Assembly (NCBI GenBank): GCA_900763965.1
Contig: CAAFMG010000102.1
Coordinates: forward strand, 1-18,594
Reading direction: 5' to 3'
DNA length: 18,594 nucleotides
From: an uncultured Oscillospiraceae bacterium
Lineage (GTDB): Bacteria; Bacillota; Clostridia; Oscillospirales; Oscillospiraceae
In this document: positions 1 through 6,597 of the stretch, piece by piece
Layout of the letters: every line of letters starts with the position of its first letter
How positions within the stretch are numbered: position 1 is the first letter of the stretch
Made by a program: the position numbers and the translations under genes
Notes under the pieces: model-generated
The model's database searches: none
Told to the model about the DNA's origin: nothing
Seen by the model: the letters and a program-made list of their open reading frames with translations, nothing else

Positions 1-186
1 AAATTTTCGTCCGATATCATGCAGTAACCCTAAAATATATGCCTTTTCCCCATCCAAATCTGGGCACGCTCTTGCGATTCTTTCTGCGCAATGGGCGGCA
101 GTTAAACAATGCTTTCCCCAAGGGCCTGGATTGCACGATACCCCATCCCGTATCAATTCCATTGCTTCTTCTCTTGTCGGCAGCAT
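1..186 (-). CDS. HD-domain (HDIG) phosphohydrolase, partial N-terminus
   Basis: The first 62 codons of a gene that runs off the left edge. The translation starts MLPTREEAMELIRDGV and ends in LLHDIGRKF at the window border. The H56-D57 pair in the LLHDIG context is the metal-binding core of the HD superfamily, and H32 in the TAAHCAERIA helix fits the first metal-binding histidine. The rest of the domain, including the last catalytic Asp, is outside the window. The start is ATG at 186, set by a GGGAGGA ribosome site at 194-200 with a 7 nt spacer. HD proteins of this kind hydrolyse phosphate esters such as nucleotides or cyclic nucleotides; the substrate cannot be told from this fragment. There is a 100 bp gap to the DUF4317 gene upstream, so it may have its own promoter. 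Confidence 0.8.
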   Translation of the reverse strand, partial: MLPTREEAMELIRDGVSCNPGPWGKHCLTAAHCAERIARACPDLDGEKAYILGLLHDIGRKF

Positions 187-231
187 GGTTAATTCCTCCC
201 TGTTTCAATGCAAAAACACCATTCTATTCTC

Positions 232-240
232 TGTATATCA
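232..240 (-). promoter_or_regulatory. possible extended -10 promoter for the HD-domain gene
   Basis: Read on the minus strand, TGATATACA (TGn plus TATACA) lies about 45 nt before the ATG at 186. No convincing -35 hexamer is seen 16-18 nt further upstream, so this rests on the -10 alone. The remainder of 187-286 shows no terminator for the DUF4317 gene. Confidence 0.3.
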
Positions 241-286
241 ACCCTCATCCAAGAAAACATAGTTGGGCTGAGTACAGAACCGGCTC

Positions 287-1441
287 TTACACGGCAGCGG
301 TTTCTTTTTCCTCTTCAATGTGGATGTTGACACCGTTGACCTCTACATCCTCATCGGCGCAGATCATAATGTATTTCACACCGCCAATGACTCGGGTTTC
401 GATCAGGTCGCTGCGGGTGGGATCTACCTTGATGACCACATCCGGGGTTTTGATCTCAAAATGTTTGTTGTCAATGACGTTTTTGGGATGCAGATCCGTT
501 TCAAAGCCAAAAACCTCGTCATAATCCACGCTGAACTTGGACAGCCGATCCTCGGAAACGCCGCACTCCTGGAGAACCGTCTTCACATCCTCCTTGGAGA
601 TCATCAGCGGTTCCGGCACCTTGGCCTCCTTGTGCATGGCGATCCGCTGGCAGATCTGGTCATGGACGGTCTGCACCACATCCAGGCTGCATTCCTCCCC
701 CAGGGTGGTGGTCAGCAGGGCTTCAAAGGATTTTTTCTGCTCAGCGGCAGGCTTGGGTGCTGGGGTGTTAAATACCGCTTCAATGAAGGCATCCTGCCCC
801 ACCTTCACATCGTGGGTATAGTACAGGGCATTGTAGATATTGGTGGAGCGGTTGTCAAAGGCCGGGAACAGGAAGCCCAGCATGGGAGCAGATACCATCT
901 GGTGCATGGCACCATCGTGGAAGATTTTTTCCTCCGGCACATAGTGCAGATTGGCCTTGGTCTGCTTCACCGGGCAGATGGTGCAGATCAGATAGGTATA
1001 GGTTTCGTCGCTGTTGTCACTCTGGCTGAAATCATCCTTGCTCTTAAAGGGAACGTCATAGCTGTCACAGCCAATCAGGATCAGGTAAGCTCCCTCCATG
1101 CACACCGAGTCAATGACCTTCTGATAGAAGGTTCCCAGCAGCTTCTCGTCCTTCAGCTGGCACTTCCGCAGATCCATCAGCAGCTTGTGCTCCGGGGAAT
1201 CTGCCACCTGGGATGTTTTGAAGGTAATATCAATGAGATTCTTTCCCAGAGAGCCGGACAGGGTGCGGCGCAGCAGGGCAAAATATTTGTCGGATTCATT
1301 CTCCGGCATCATACCGGTGGGCTGACGGAAGGAGGTGATAATCTCCTTGTTGTCATTGACATAGCAGCCGTACAGGGCGGTGATATTGCTCCGCTCCCGG
1401 CGCAGATGGCGGCGAATTTCGCCGATTTCCTTATCAATCAT
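287..1441 (-). CDS. DUF4317 family protein
   Basis: A 384-residue protein I recognise as DUF4317, a family of unknown function common in gut Clostridia. The N-terminus (MIDKEIGEIRRHLRRERSNI, then GCYVND), the segment TLSGSLGKNLIDI, the block YLICTICPVK and the strongly conserved FPAFDNRSTNIYNALYY are typical family landmarks. No signal peptide or membrane segment is visible and the C-terminus is acidic, so it is probably cytosolic. The reading frame is open further upstream to 1564, but that would run through the promoter and terminator of the preceding unit. ATG 1441 has a GAGG ribosome site 8 nt before it and gives the family-type N-terminus. The gene appears to be transcribed alone, with its own promoter at 1479-1487. 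No function should be assigned. Confidence 0.88.
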   Translation of the reverse strand: MIDKEIGEIRRHLRRERSNITALYGCYVNDNKEIITSFRQPTGMMPENESDKYFALLRRTLSGSLGKNLIDITFKTSQVADSPEHKLLMDLRKCQLKDEKLLGTFYQKVIDSVCMEGAYLILIGCDSYDVPFKSKDDFSQSDNSDETYTYLICTICPVKQTKANLHYVPEEKIFHDGAMHQMVSAPMLGFLFPAFDNRSTNIYNALYYTHDVKVGQDAFIEAVFNTPAPKPAAEQKKSFEALLTTTLGEECSLDVVQTVHDQICQRIAMHKEAKVPEPLMISKEDVKTVLQECGVSEDRLSKFSVDYDEVFGFETDLHPKNVIDNKHFEIKTPDVVIKVDPTRSDLIETRVIGGVKYIMICADEDVEVNGVNIHIEEEKETAAV

Positions 1442-1478
1442 AGAGAAAACCTCGTTTTCGTAAGATTCATGCCGGGGT

Positions 1479-1487
1479 ATTATAGCA
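1479..1487 (-). promoter_or_regulatory. extended -10 promoter of the DUF4317 gene
   Basis: On the minus strand, TGCTATAAT is a perfect -10 hexamer with the TGn extension, about 37 nt before the start codon at 1441. The -35 region (TGGATT at 17 nt spacing) is weak, as is usual when the extended -10 is present. The same TGCTATAAT core occurs at the lipoprotein promoter at 13052-13060. Confidence 0.6.
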
Positions 1488-1511
1488 CATATTTTCGCAA
1501 AAATCCAGTGC

Positions 1512-1543
1512 AAAAAAGGAAGGAGAGCCGGTTGGCTCTCCTT
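1512..1543 (-). terminator. rho-independent terminator of the sigma/anti-sigma unit
   Basis: A perfect 10 bp inverted repeat, AAGGAGAGCC / GGCTCTCCTT (1520-1529 and 1534-1543), has a 4 nt loop. On the minus strand it is followed by CC and then TTTTTT (1512-1517). It starts 5 nt after the stop codon of the triple-repeat protein gene (1549-1551) and separates that unit from the DUF4317 promoter. Confidence 0.85.
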
Positions 1544-1548
1544 GGCTT

Positions 1549-3534
1549 TTATTCGTTGGGGCAATCGTAGGCAAAGGGTGTAAATGGGATCTTTGCAATT
1601 TGGATTCCATCCAGGATAGCCTGCACATCCAGACTGCCGCAGGAATCCCCTTGCTGATCGCCGTCGTAGAAGTACCAGGGATTGTTGGGATCCGTTTCTC
1701 CGTCATACATATAGCCATCCAGTTGAATCAGCTTCTGTCCGGCCAGACGGTACAGCGTATAATAGCTCACCGCTGCGCCGCCGCTTCCCCGGCAGTAGAT
1801 CTGATTCTCCTGGGTCAAATAGTACTGGATCCGTTCATAGGCGGTAAACAAGCACAGTCTCTCTGGGGCGGCCTCTCCCTCCTGGGTGATGGTGTACAAG
1901 GCATAGATGTTTTCTCCATCGGTAATGATCAGCTCGTCCACGCCGTCTTTGTCGATGTCCTGGATGGCGTATCCCAGCTTGCCAAGATAATCATAGGCGT
2001 AACCGATCATCATGCCAATGCCCGCTTCCTCACACTTTCCCGGATTCCACTTTTCCGTCAGTGCCTGCTGGTAGCGAGAGATCACAGGATTGTAGACGGT
2101 TGCCGAGTCCACCGACTGCTTTGGCTGGGCGGCAAACAGTGTCAGCTCCAGTTGAGCCCGTTGGGAAGTGACGATACGATCTCCTGCGTCATCCTTGGAA
2201 ATAGGCTTGAGGTCATCTATAGAAGTTCCATAGAAATACGACGCACTCCCATCCGAATATTGCGCCACTTCGTAGCGAACCATGTAGTCCATGGACAGTG
2301 TATCGCCGTTCCACCGATAAAACTCCCAATTCGTTGCGCGGGGATAGAATCCTTGCTTTTTTATGGTGTTATCTGCAAGGAGGGTATGTGCATCTGATCC
2401 CTCAGCACACACCACATGAATTGCCGATGCATTGGTCGGCGGCATCGCATAAACATCGTACAGTTTCTGCGTGTCACTGATCACCAGTTCCGCAATACCG
2501 TCCCCATTCAGATCCATAAGGCACCATCCCAGCTTGGGCAGGGCGGTGAGGATCTGGGGGCTGATGTCATTTTCTCTGCATTGCTCCTCGGTCCAGCCCT
2601 CCGTCAGGGCTTTCTCGTATTTATCCAGAATGGTATCGAAAGGAATATAATCGGTCTTGGAAGTCTGCTGGGACGTTCTGTGTTCTATGTTTACAAACTC
2701 CAGCTTTGCCGGCTGATAGCTTTGGACGATGGTATCTGCCTCCTCTTTGGTAATGGGGCTGGCATAGCTCTCCGTGATCCCGGCAAACCATTTCCCATCC
2801 GGGTCTTGATATACTGTCTTCTCCCGCTGGAACTGGCCATCCTTCAGCCGCCAATAGGAAGCAAAGCTCTGATAATCTCCCCGCTCATAGCCAATACGTT
2901 TCAACACGCCGCCCTGACACAGGGATGTCATCTCCAACTGCCCAGCACTGTACAGCTGTTCCGGCTTTCCGTTCTCACAGGTATACAAGTCAATCAGGTT
3001 GGTATCCGTATCCTCCCGATAAGGATACTCCGCAATAACCAGTTCCGCTGTGCCATCCCCGTCCAAATCGGCGATGGCATAGTAAAGGCCCTCCCCCTCA
3101 CTGGCTATGGGAGTCAGATCACTCATACCATTAATCCTGCACATTTCCCCGTCCCAGCCATTTTCCCAGGCCCTTTCATACAAATCCAGCACATCGGCAT
3201 AGACACCCTCTGCATCCGTCGTGGCAGGTTCTGTGGCTTCTGTCGTTTGGCTGGTCTGTGGGTCAGCAAAATTGGGGGTTGGCTTCTGGTTGCCCACCAC
3301 ACGCAGCAGCACGAAGCCTCCCAGGATCACCACTGCCAAGCAGGCAGCAACGCCGGTAATCAGCGACCAGGGGCTGGTTTTGGTTGCCTTTGCGGTGTAC
3401 ACCACCGGCTCCCGCTTCTTTTTAGGAGGCTCCTCCGGGGCAGCCTGGGCAAGGATCGCTTCCAGCATCCGCTGCTTTTGGGCGGCACTGGGATTGATAG
3501 AATTATAGGCCTTGACAATTCTCGGATTTTTCAT
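1549..3534 (-). CDS. probable membrane-bound anti-sigma factor with three extracellular DxDxDG repeats
   Basis: A 661-residue protein whose ATG (3534) overlaps the sigma-factor stop as ATGA, so the two are translationally coupled. This position and its layout make it the likely anti-sigma partner. Residues 1-56 are a short cytoplasmic part (conserved-looking RIVKAYNSINP, then a basic KKKR patch). Residues 57-80 are a single membrane helix, and 81-110 a Thr/Pro/Glu-rich linker. The outside part holds three diverged copies of one unit (about 112-285, 298-470, 480-650). Each has a helix with a Trp and a Cys (W127/C132, W314/C319, W496/C501), then DLDGDG (156-161), DLNGDG (341-346) or DIDKDG (526-531) followed by E-L-V/I-I. 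The loops are spaced exactly 185 residues apart. The motif resembles FG-GAP/VCBS or EF-hand-like calcium loops. No known anti-sigma domain (for example a zinc-binding HXXXCXXC) is seen, so the anti-sigma role is inferred from context. Confidence 0.75.
   Translation of the reverse strand: MKNPRIVKAYNSINPSAAQKQRMLEAILAQAAPEEPPKKKREPVVYTAKATKTSPWSLITGVAACLAVVILGGFVLLRVVGNQKPTPNFADPQTSQTTEATEPATTDAEGVYADVLDLYERAWENGWDGEMCRINGMSDLTPIASEGEGLYYAIADLDGDGTAELVIAEYPYREDTDTNLIDLYTCENGKPEQLYSAGQLEMTSLCQGGVLKRIGYERGDYQSFASYWRLKDGQFQREKTVYQDPDGKWFAGITESYASPITKEEADTIVQSYQPAKLEFVNIEHRTSQQTSKTDYIPFDTILDKYEKALTEGWTEEQCRENDISPQILTALPKLGWCLMDLNGDGIAELVISDTQKLYDVYAMPPTNASAIHVVCAEGSDAHTLLADNTIKKQGFYPRATNWEFYRWNGDTLSMDYMVRYEVAQYSDGSASYFYGTSIDDLKPISKDDAGDRIVTSQRAQLELTLFAAQPKQSVDSATVYNPVISRYQQALTEKWNPGKCEEAGIGMMIGYAYDYLGKLGYAIQDIDKDGVDELIITDGENIYALYTITQEGEAAPERLCLFTAYERIQYYLTQENQIYCRGSGGAAVSYYTLYRLAGQKLIQLDGYMYDGETDPNNPWYFYDGDQQGDSCGSLDVQAILDGIQIAKIPFTPFAYDCPNE
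1585..3201 (-). repeat. three tandem diverged protein repeats (~175-185 codons each)
   Basis: Codon ranges 2680-3201, 2125-2643 and 1585-2097 encode the same unit in the same order: a helix ending G/K-W-x-x-x-x-C, an aromatic residue before the DxDxDG loop, a strand ELVI, a YWRL/FYRW/LYRL motif, and in the first two copies P-I-(T/S)-K-(E/D)-(E/D)-A. The copies differ too much at the DNA level to be a recent duplication. Confidence 0.75.
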
Positions 3535-4010
3535 TTCGCCACACCTCCCAGCAAAGCAGCCAGACGCTTTCTGGCACGCATCAAACGGCTGCGGATGGTT
3601 GCCTCGGGACACCGCTTCAAGTCGGCTATTTCTGCGGTGGAGTAACCCTCGTAGTAATACAGATAAACGGCATCCTTGTATTCATCCGGGAGCTGGGTAA
3701 TGGCCTCCAGCACCCCATCCTCCTGCTTTGGCTCCTGGGCAACATCCAGAAAGTCATCAATGTTTTCCTCTCTGCGCCAACACCGCTTCAAATTGTCCTT
3801 GCAGAGATTGGATGCGGTAATAATGAGCCATGCCCGTTCATGGCGCTCATTTTCAAACTGTTTTTTTGCAGACAGCAGCCGCAGGAAGGTCTCCTGCACC
3901 ATATCTTCCGTATCGGAAGGATTTTTCATAAAGGAATAGCAGACCCGATACACCGTATCTGCCTGTCGGTTGTAAATCGCTGTAAAACCGCTTTTGGAAA
4001 GCACTACCAT
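3531..4010 (-). CDS. ECF-type RNA polymerase sigma factor
   Basis: A 159-residue sigma-70 family protein of the extracytoplasmic function group. Region 2 spans about residues 9-75, with DTVYRVCYSFMKNPSDTEDM followed by QETFLRLL, the usual core-binding and -10 recognition helices. Region 4 spans about 98-150 (LPDEYKDAVYLYYYEGYSTA, then EIADLKRCPEATIRSRL), the helix-turn-helix that reads the -35. There is no region 1 or 3, as expected for ECF factors, and the length is normal. The start is uncertain by two codons: ATG 4010 is only 2 nt from the GGGGG of the ribosome site, or 5 nt if AAAGG is used, while GTG 4004 sits 8 nt from it. It is followed by the coupled membrane protein and preceded by a matching ECF promoter, which suggests autoregulation. 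The closest named relatives (SigW/SigV type) cannot be resolved by eye. Confidence 0.92.
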   Translation of the reverse strand: MVVLSKSGFTAIYNRQADTVYRVCYSFMKNPSDTEDMVQETFLRLLSAKKQFENERHERAWLIITASNLCKDNLKRCWRREENIDDFLDVAQEPKQEDGVLEAITQLPDEYKDAVYLYYYEGYSTAEIADLKRCPEATIRSRLMRARKRLAALLGGVAK

Positions 4011-4029
4011 CTCCCCCTTTCTGATAGGA

Positions 4030-4057
4030 ATACGACTGGAAGCCTGAAAATGTTGCA
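4030..4057 (-). promoter_or_regulatory. ECF-type promoter of the sigma-factor gene (putative autoregulation)
   Basis: On the minus strand, TGCAAC (4052-4057) followed by ATTTT, then a 17 nt total spacer, then CGTAT (4030-4034). This matches the AAC / CGT pattern of SigW-like ECF promoters. Transcription would start near 4022, just ahead of the ribosome site at 4013-4020. No sigma-A -10 is seen here. Confidence 0.6.
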
Positions 4058-4067
4058 TTCTTTTCAA

Positions 4068-4103
4068 AAAAATCAGGGAGGGCAAAATCCCTCCCTGATT
4101 TTT
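4068..4103 (-). terminator. strong rho-independent terminator after pgsA
   Basis: A perfect 15 bp inverted repeat (4068-4082 and 4089-4103, core TCAGGGAGGG / CCCTCCCTGA) with a 6 nt loop. On the minus strand it ends in a run of seven T. The first arm overlaps the pgsA stop codon. It closes the nine-gene run and isolates the ECF sigma promoter immediately downstream. The repeat is symmetric and could also stop plus-strand transcription. Confidence 0.93.
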
Positions 4104-4632
4104 AATCCAGAAAACACTTCCAGTTCTGCACGAAATACTCTGCACCGGAATACACGGTGGTTGCCACAATCACCGCAATGACCACCCAGTTCAGGATGGG
4201 AATGCCGGGCAATGCCATCATGATGCAAAGGCCAATCATGGTGCTGGCGGTCTTGACCTTGCCGGACCATCCGGCAGCAATCACGGTACCCTTCTGAACT
4301 GCCACCAGCCGCAGGCCGGTGACGGCAAATTCCCGGGTCAGTACGATCATCAGTGCCCAAGCAGGAAATACACCCCACTGGCAGAACATGGACATGGCAG
4401 AAAGCACCAGCAGCTTGTCCGCCAGGGGATCCAGGAATTTACCAAAATCCGTGGTCTGGTTGTAGTGCCGGGCAATGTAGCCATCCACAAAATCTGTCAG
4501 GCTGGCAATGATAAAAATCGCCAGGGAAACATACATCCAGGTACCGGCAGTGCCGCCGCTGAGATACATGGTCAGAAGATATGCCGGGATCATCAGCACC
4601 CGGACAAAAGTGATTTTGCTTGCCAGTGTCAT
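4102..4632 (-). CDS. pgsA: CDP-diacylglycerol--glycerol-3-phosphate 3-phosphatidyltransferase
   Basis: A 176-residue integral membrane enzyme that makes phosphatidylglycerol-phosphate from CDP-diacylglycerol and glycerol-3-phosphate, the committed step to phosphatidylglycerol and cardiolipin. The full CDP-alcohol phosphotransferase signature D-x2-D-G-x2-A-R-x8-G-x3-D-x3-D is present: D47, D50, G51, A54, R55, G64, D68 and D72. Several hydrophobic helices surround it (about 8-25, 30-48, 76-95, 123-160). The frame is open seven codons further upstream, but ATG 4632 has GGAGGAAGG just before it and gives the normal N-terminus MTLASKITFVR. It starts 1 nt after the rimO stop, is the last gene of the run, and its stop is part of the terminator hairpin. 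Related CDP-alcohol transferases share this motif, but length and the ITFVRVLMIP start favour PgsA. Confidence 0.93.
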   Translation of the reverse strand: MTLASKITFVRVLMIPAYLLTMYLSGGTAGTWMYVSLAIFIIASLTDFVDGYIARHYNQTTDFGKFLDPLADKLLVLSAMSMFCQWGVFPAWALMIVLTREFAVTGLRLVAVQKGTVIAAGWSGKVKTASTMIGLCIMMALPGIPILNWVVIAVIVATTVYSGAEYFVQNWKCFLD

Positions 4633-4633
4633 G

Positions 4634-5965
4634 TTAACCTTCCTCCGCAACATAGCCGGTGAGGTCGCCCTCTACACAGCCGTCAATGGTCACCCGAACG
4701 AAGTCACCCTCCCGGAGGGGTTCTTCGCTGGCGATCCAAACACGACCGTCAATGTCGGGAGAATCCGCATAGGAGCGGCCATAGAACTGCTCCTGTTCTT
4801 CATCATAGCCATCCACCAGAATATCCAGTGTCTTGCCGATCATAGAAGCGCACCAATCATCCATAATGGAGGACTGAAGCATCTCAATGATCTCGGCACG
4901 TTTTGCGGCGATTTCACTGTCCACGAATTCCATCTCGGCAGCGGGGGTTCCTTCCTCAGGAGAGAAGGCAAATGCGCCCACCCGTTCCAGCCGCTGCTCT
5001 TGCAGGAACTGGCACAGCTCCTCAAATTCCTCCTCCCCTTCTCCGGGAAGGCCGGTAATCAGGCTGGTGCGGATCACCAGATCCGGCACAGCCGAGCGCA
5101 GCTTGGCAAACAGTTCCCGCAGGAAGGGGCCGTCACCACGGCGGTTCATCAGCTTGAGGATCTTGGAGTTGCAGTGCTGAATGGGAATATCCAGATACTT
5201 AACGATTTTAGGCTCCTCCGCCATGACCTGAATGAATTCATCGTCGATCTCATCCGGGTAGACATAGTGGACACGCACCCACTTCACGCCCTCGATCCGG
5301 CACAGCTGGCGCAGGAGCTCCGGCAGAAGCCGCTTGTGACCAGGCAGATCGGTGCCGTAGCGGCTGGTATCCTGTGCCACCACGATCAGCTCCTTCACAC
5401 CGGAAGCTGCCAGCAGTCGTGCCTCATACAGCACATCATCCAGCTGGCGGGAACGGTACTTGCCCCGCAGATAGGGAATGATGCAATAAGAGCAGCGGTT
5501 GTCACAGCCCTCGGCGATCTTCAGAAAGGCATAGTGCGACGGGGTAGTGAGAATACGGCCGGTCTCCTGCTCGGGAGCATCAATGGAGCCGAAGTCCTCA
5601 ACCTTGTCCTCTGTCAGCAGCTTTTCAATGGCAGGAACGATCTCGGTATAGCTTCCGGTACCCAGCAGGCCGTCTACCTCCGGCATCTCCTCCAAAATGG
5701 TATCCTGATAGCGCTGGGACAGGCAGCCGGTGACCAAGATCTTGCCCACCAGCCCCTGCTTTTTCAGCTCGGCAGTCTGCAAAATGTAGTCGATGGCTTC
5801 CGACTTTGCGGCATCAATAAAGCCGCAGGTGTTGATCACCACCACATCGCTGCCAACAATGTCAGACTTCACCGTGTGGCCTGCTTCCTGCACACGGTAC
5901 ATCATCCGTTCGCAGTCCACCTGATTCTTGGCACAGCCAAGGGAAATAAATCCAATATTTGCCAT
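4634..5965 (-). CDS. rimO: ribosomal protein S12 (Asp) methylthiotransferase RimO
   Basis: A 443-residue radical-SAM methylthiotransferase. The N-terminal UPF0004 domain carries three cluster cysteines (C11 in SLGCAKNQVD, C47 in INTCGFI, C81 in VTGCLSQR). The radical-SAM cluster is C154-x3-C158-x2-C161 in EGCDNRCSYCIIP, and a C-terminal TRAM domain covers about 375-440. The CGFIDAAKSEAID sequence is characteristic of RimO rather than MiaB or MtaB. RimO adds a methylthio group to a conserved aspartate of ribosomal protein S12. The start at ATG 5965 follows GGAGGA with 9 nt spacing and overlaps the recX stop by one base (TAATG). The length is normal and nothing is missing. It lies directly upstream of pgsA, a frequent pairing in Clostridia. 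Confidence 0.96.
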   Translation of the reverse strand: MANIGFISLGCAKNQVDCERMMYRVQEAGHTVKSDIVGSDVVVINTCGFIDAAKSEAIDYILQTAELKKQGLVGKILVTGCLSQRYQDTILEEMPEVDGLLGTGSYTEIVPAIEKLLTEDKVEDFGSIDAPEQETGRILTTPSHYAFLKIAEGCDNRCSYCIIPYLRGKYRSRQLDDVLYEARLLAASGVKELIVVAQDTSRYGTDLPGHKRLLPELLRQLCRIEGVKWVRVHYVYPDEIDDEFIQVMAEEPKIVKYLDIPIQHCNSKILKLMNRRGDGPFLRELFAKLRSAVPDLVIRTSLITGLPGEGEEEFEELCQFLQEQRLERVGAFAFSPEEGTPAAEMEFVDSEIAAKRAEIIEMLQSSIMDDWCASMIGKTLDILVDGYDEEQEQFYGRSYADSPDIDGRVWIASEEPLREGDFVRVTIDGCVEGDLTGYVAEEG

Positions 5966-6597
5966 TATATGTATTCCTCCGGGAATTCATCGGTATCAAA
6001 GGTTAGCTCGGAGAGACAGCGGCGGATCACCGCATAGCTGTGCCCCCGGCGAAGTAAGGCATCCACGGCCTTCTTGATTTCTTTTTGATCAGAATCCGCA
6101 TCCAAACGGCTGCGAAGAAATGCTTCAATTTTTTCCAGCTGATCCGGGTAGTCTGCCAAGGCATCCTCCCAATATTCTTTGGGGATCCGCTTTTCATAGA
6201 GTGCCTGTTTTGCCCGCTGAAGGCCATAGCCCTTTCCGATGCAGCAGCGCACCACGGATCTGGCTGTATTGCGGTCATCCAGAAGATGCAGATCCTCCAT
6301 CCAGGAAATCGCCTCTCTGGCCTGCTGGGGATCCTCCCCTTTTCGCACCAGCCGCTGCTCCAAATCCTTTTTGGAGACATTGGAGGCCGATACGATCCGC
6401 ACAGCCCGCATTTTTGCAGACATCTGACCGGCAGCACTGCGCAGCGCTTCCATCTGCTCCTGACTAAGCTCCAACCCGGAATACAGCCCAAAGTCCTCAA
6501 CCGTCTGACGGTAAAGGCCCATTTTTGTTCCGTCCGAAAAGGTCACCCAGTAGCGGCCTGCTCTGTCCGGGTTGGTTTTCAGCAGATCAATCCTCAT
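5965..6597 (-). CDS. recX: regulatory protein RecX
   Basis: A 210-residue RecX-family protein, a RecA modulator that binds within the RecA filament groove. The helical repeats are visible: VSKKDLEQRLVRKGEDPQQA, then WMEDLHLLDDRNTARSVVR, then GYGLQRAKQALYEKRIPKEY. The charged C-terminal part has a further three-helix unit. ATG 6597 lies inside the recA end (11 nt overlap). A TTG two codons upstream is also possible, but neither has a clear ribosome site, so translation probably depends on ribosomes finishing recA. The overlap fits a role tied to RecA level. The length is within the range for Firmicutes RecX. Confidence 0.93.
   Translation of the reverse strand: MRIDLLKTNPDRAGRYWVTFSDGTKMGLYRQTVEDFGLYSGLELSQEQMEALRSAAGQMSAKMRAVRIVSASNVSKKDLEQRLVRKGEDPQQAREAISWMEDLHLLDDRNTARSVVRCCIGKGYGLQRAKQALYEKRIPKEYWEDALADYPDQLEKIEAFLRSRLDADSDQKEIKKAVDALLRRGHSYAVIRRCLSELTFDTDEFPEEYI

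Noticed and set aside
270..290. Possible hairpin AGAGCC/GGTTCT after the DUF4317 stop.
   Set aside because: Needs a G-U pair, has no loop and no T run, so it is not a usable terminator.
4508..6037. Long plus-strand open frame opposite pgsA and rimO (about 509 codons).
   Set aside because: Same artefact; codon bias on the minus strand keeps this frame open.
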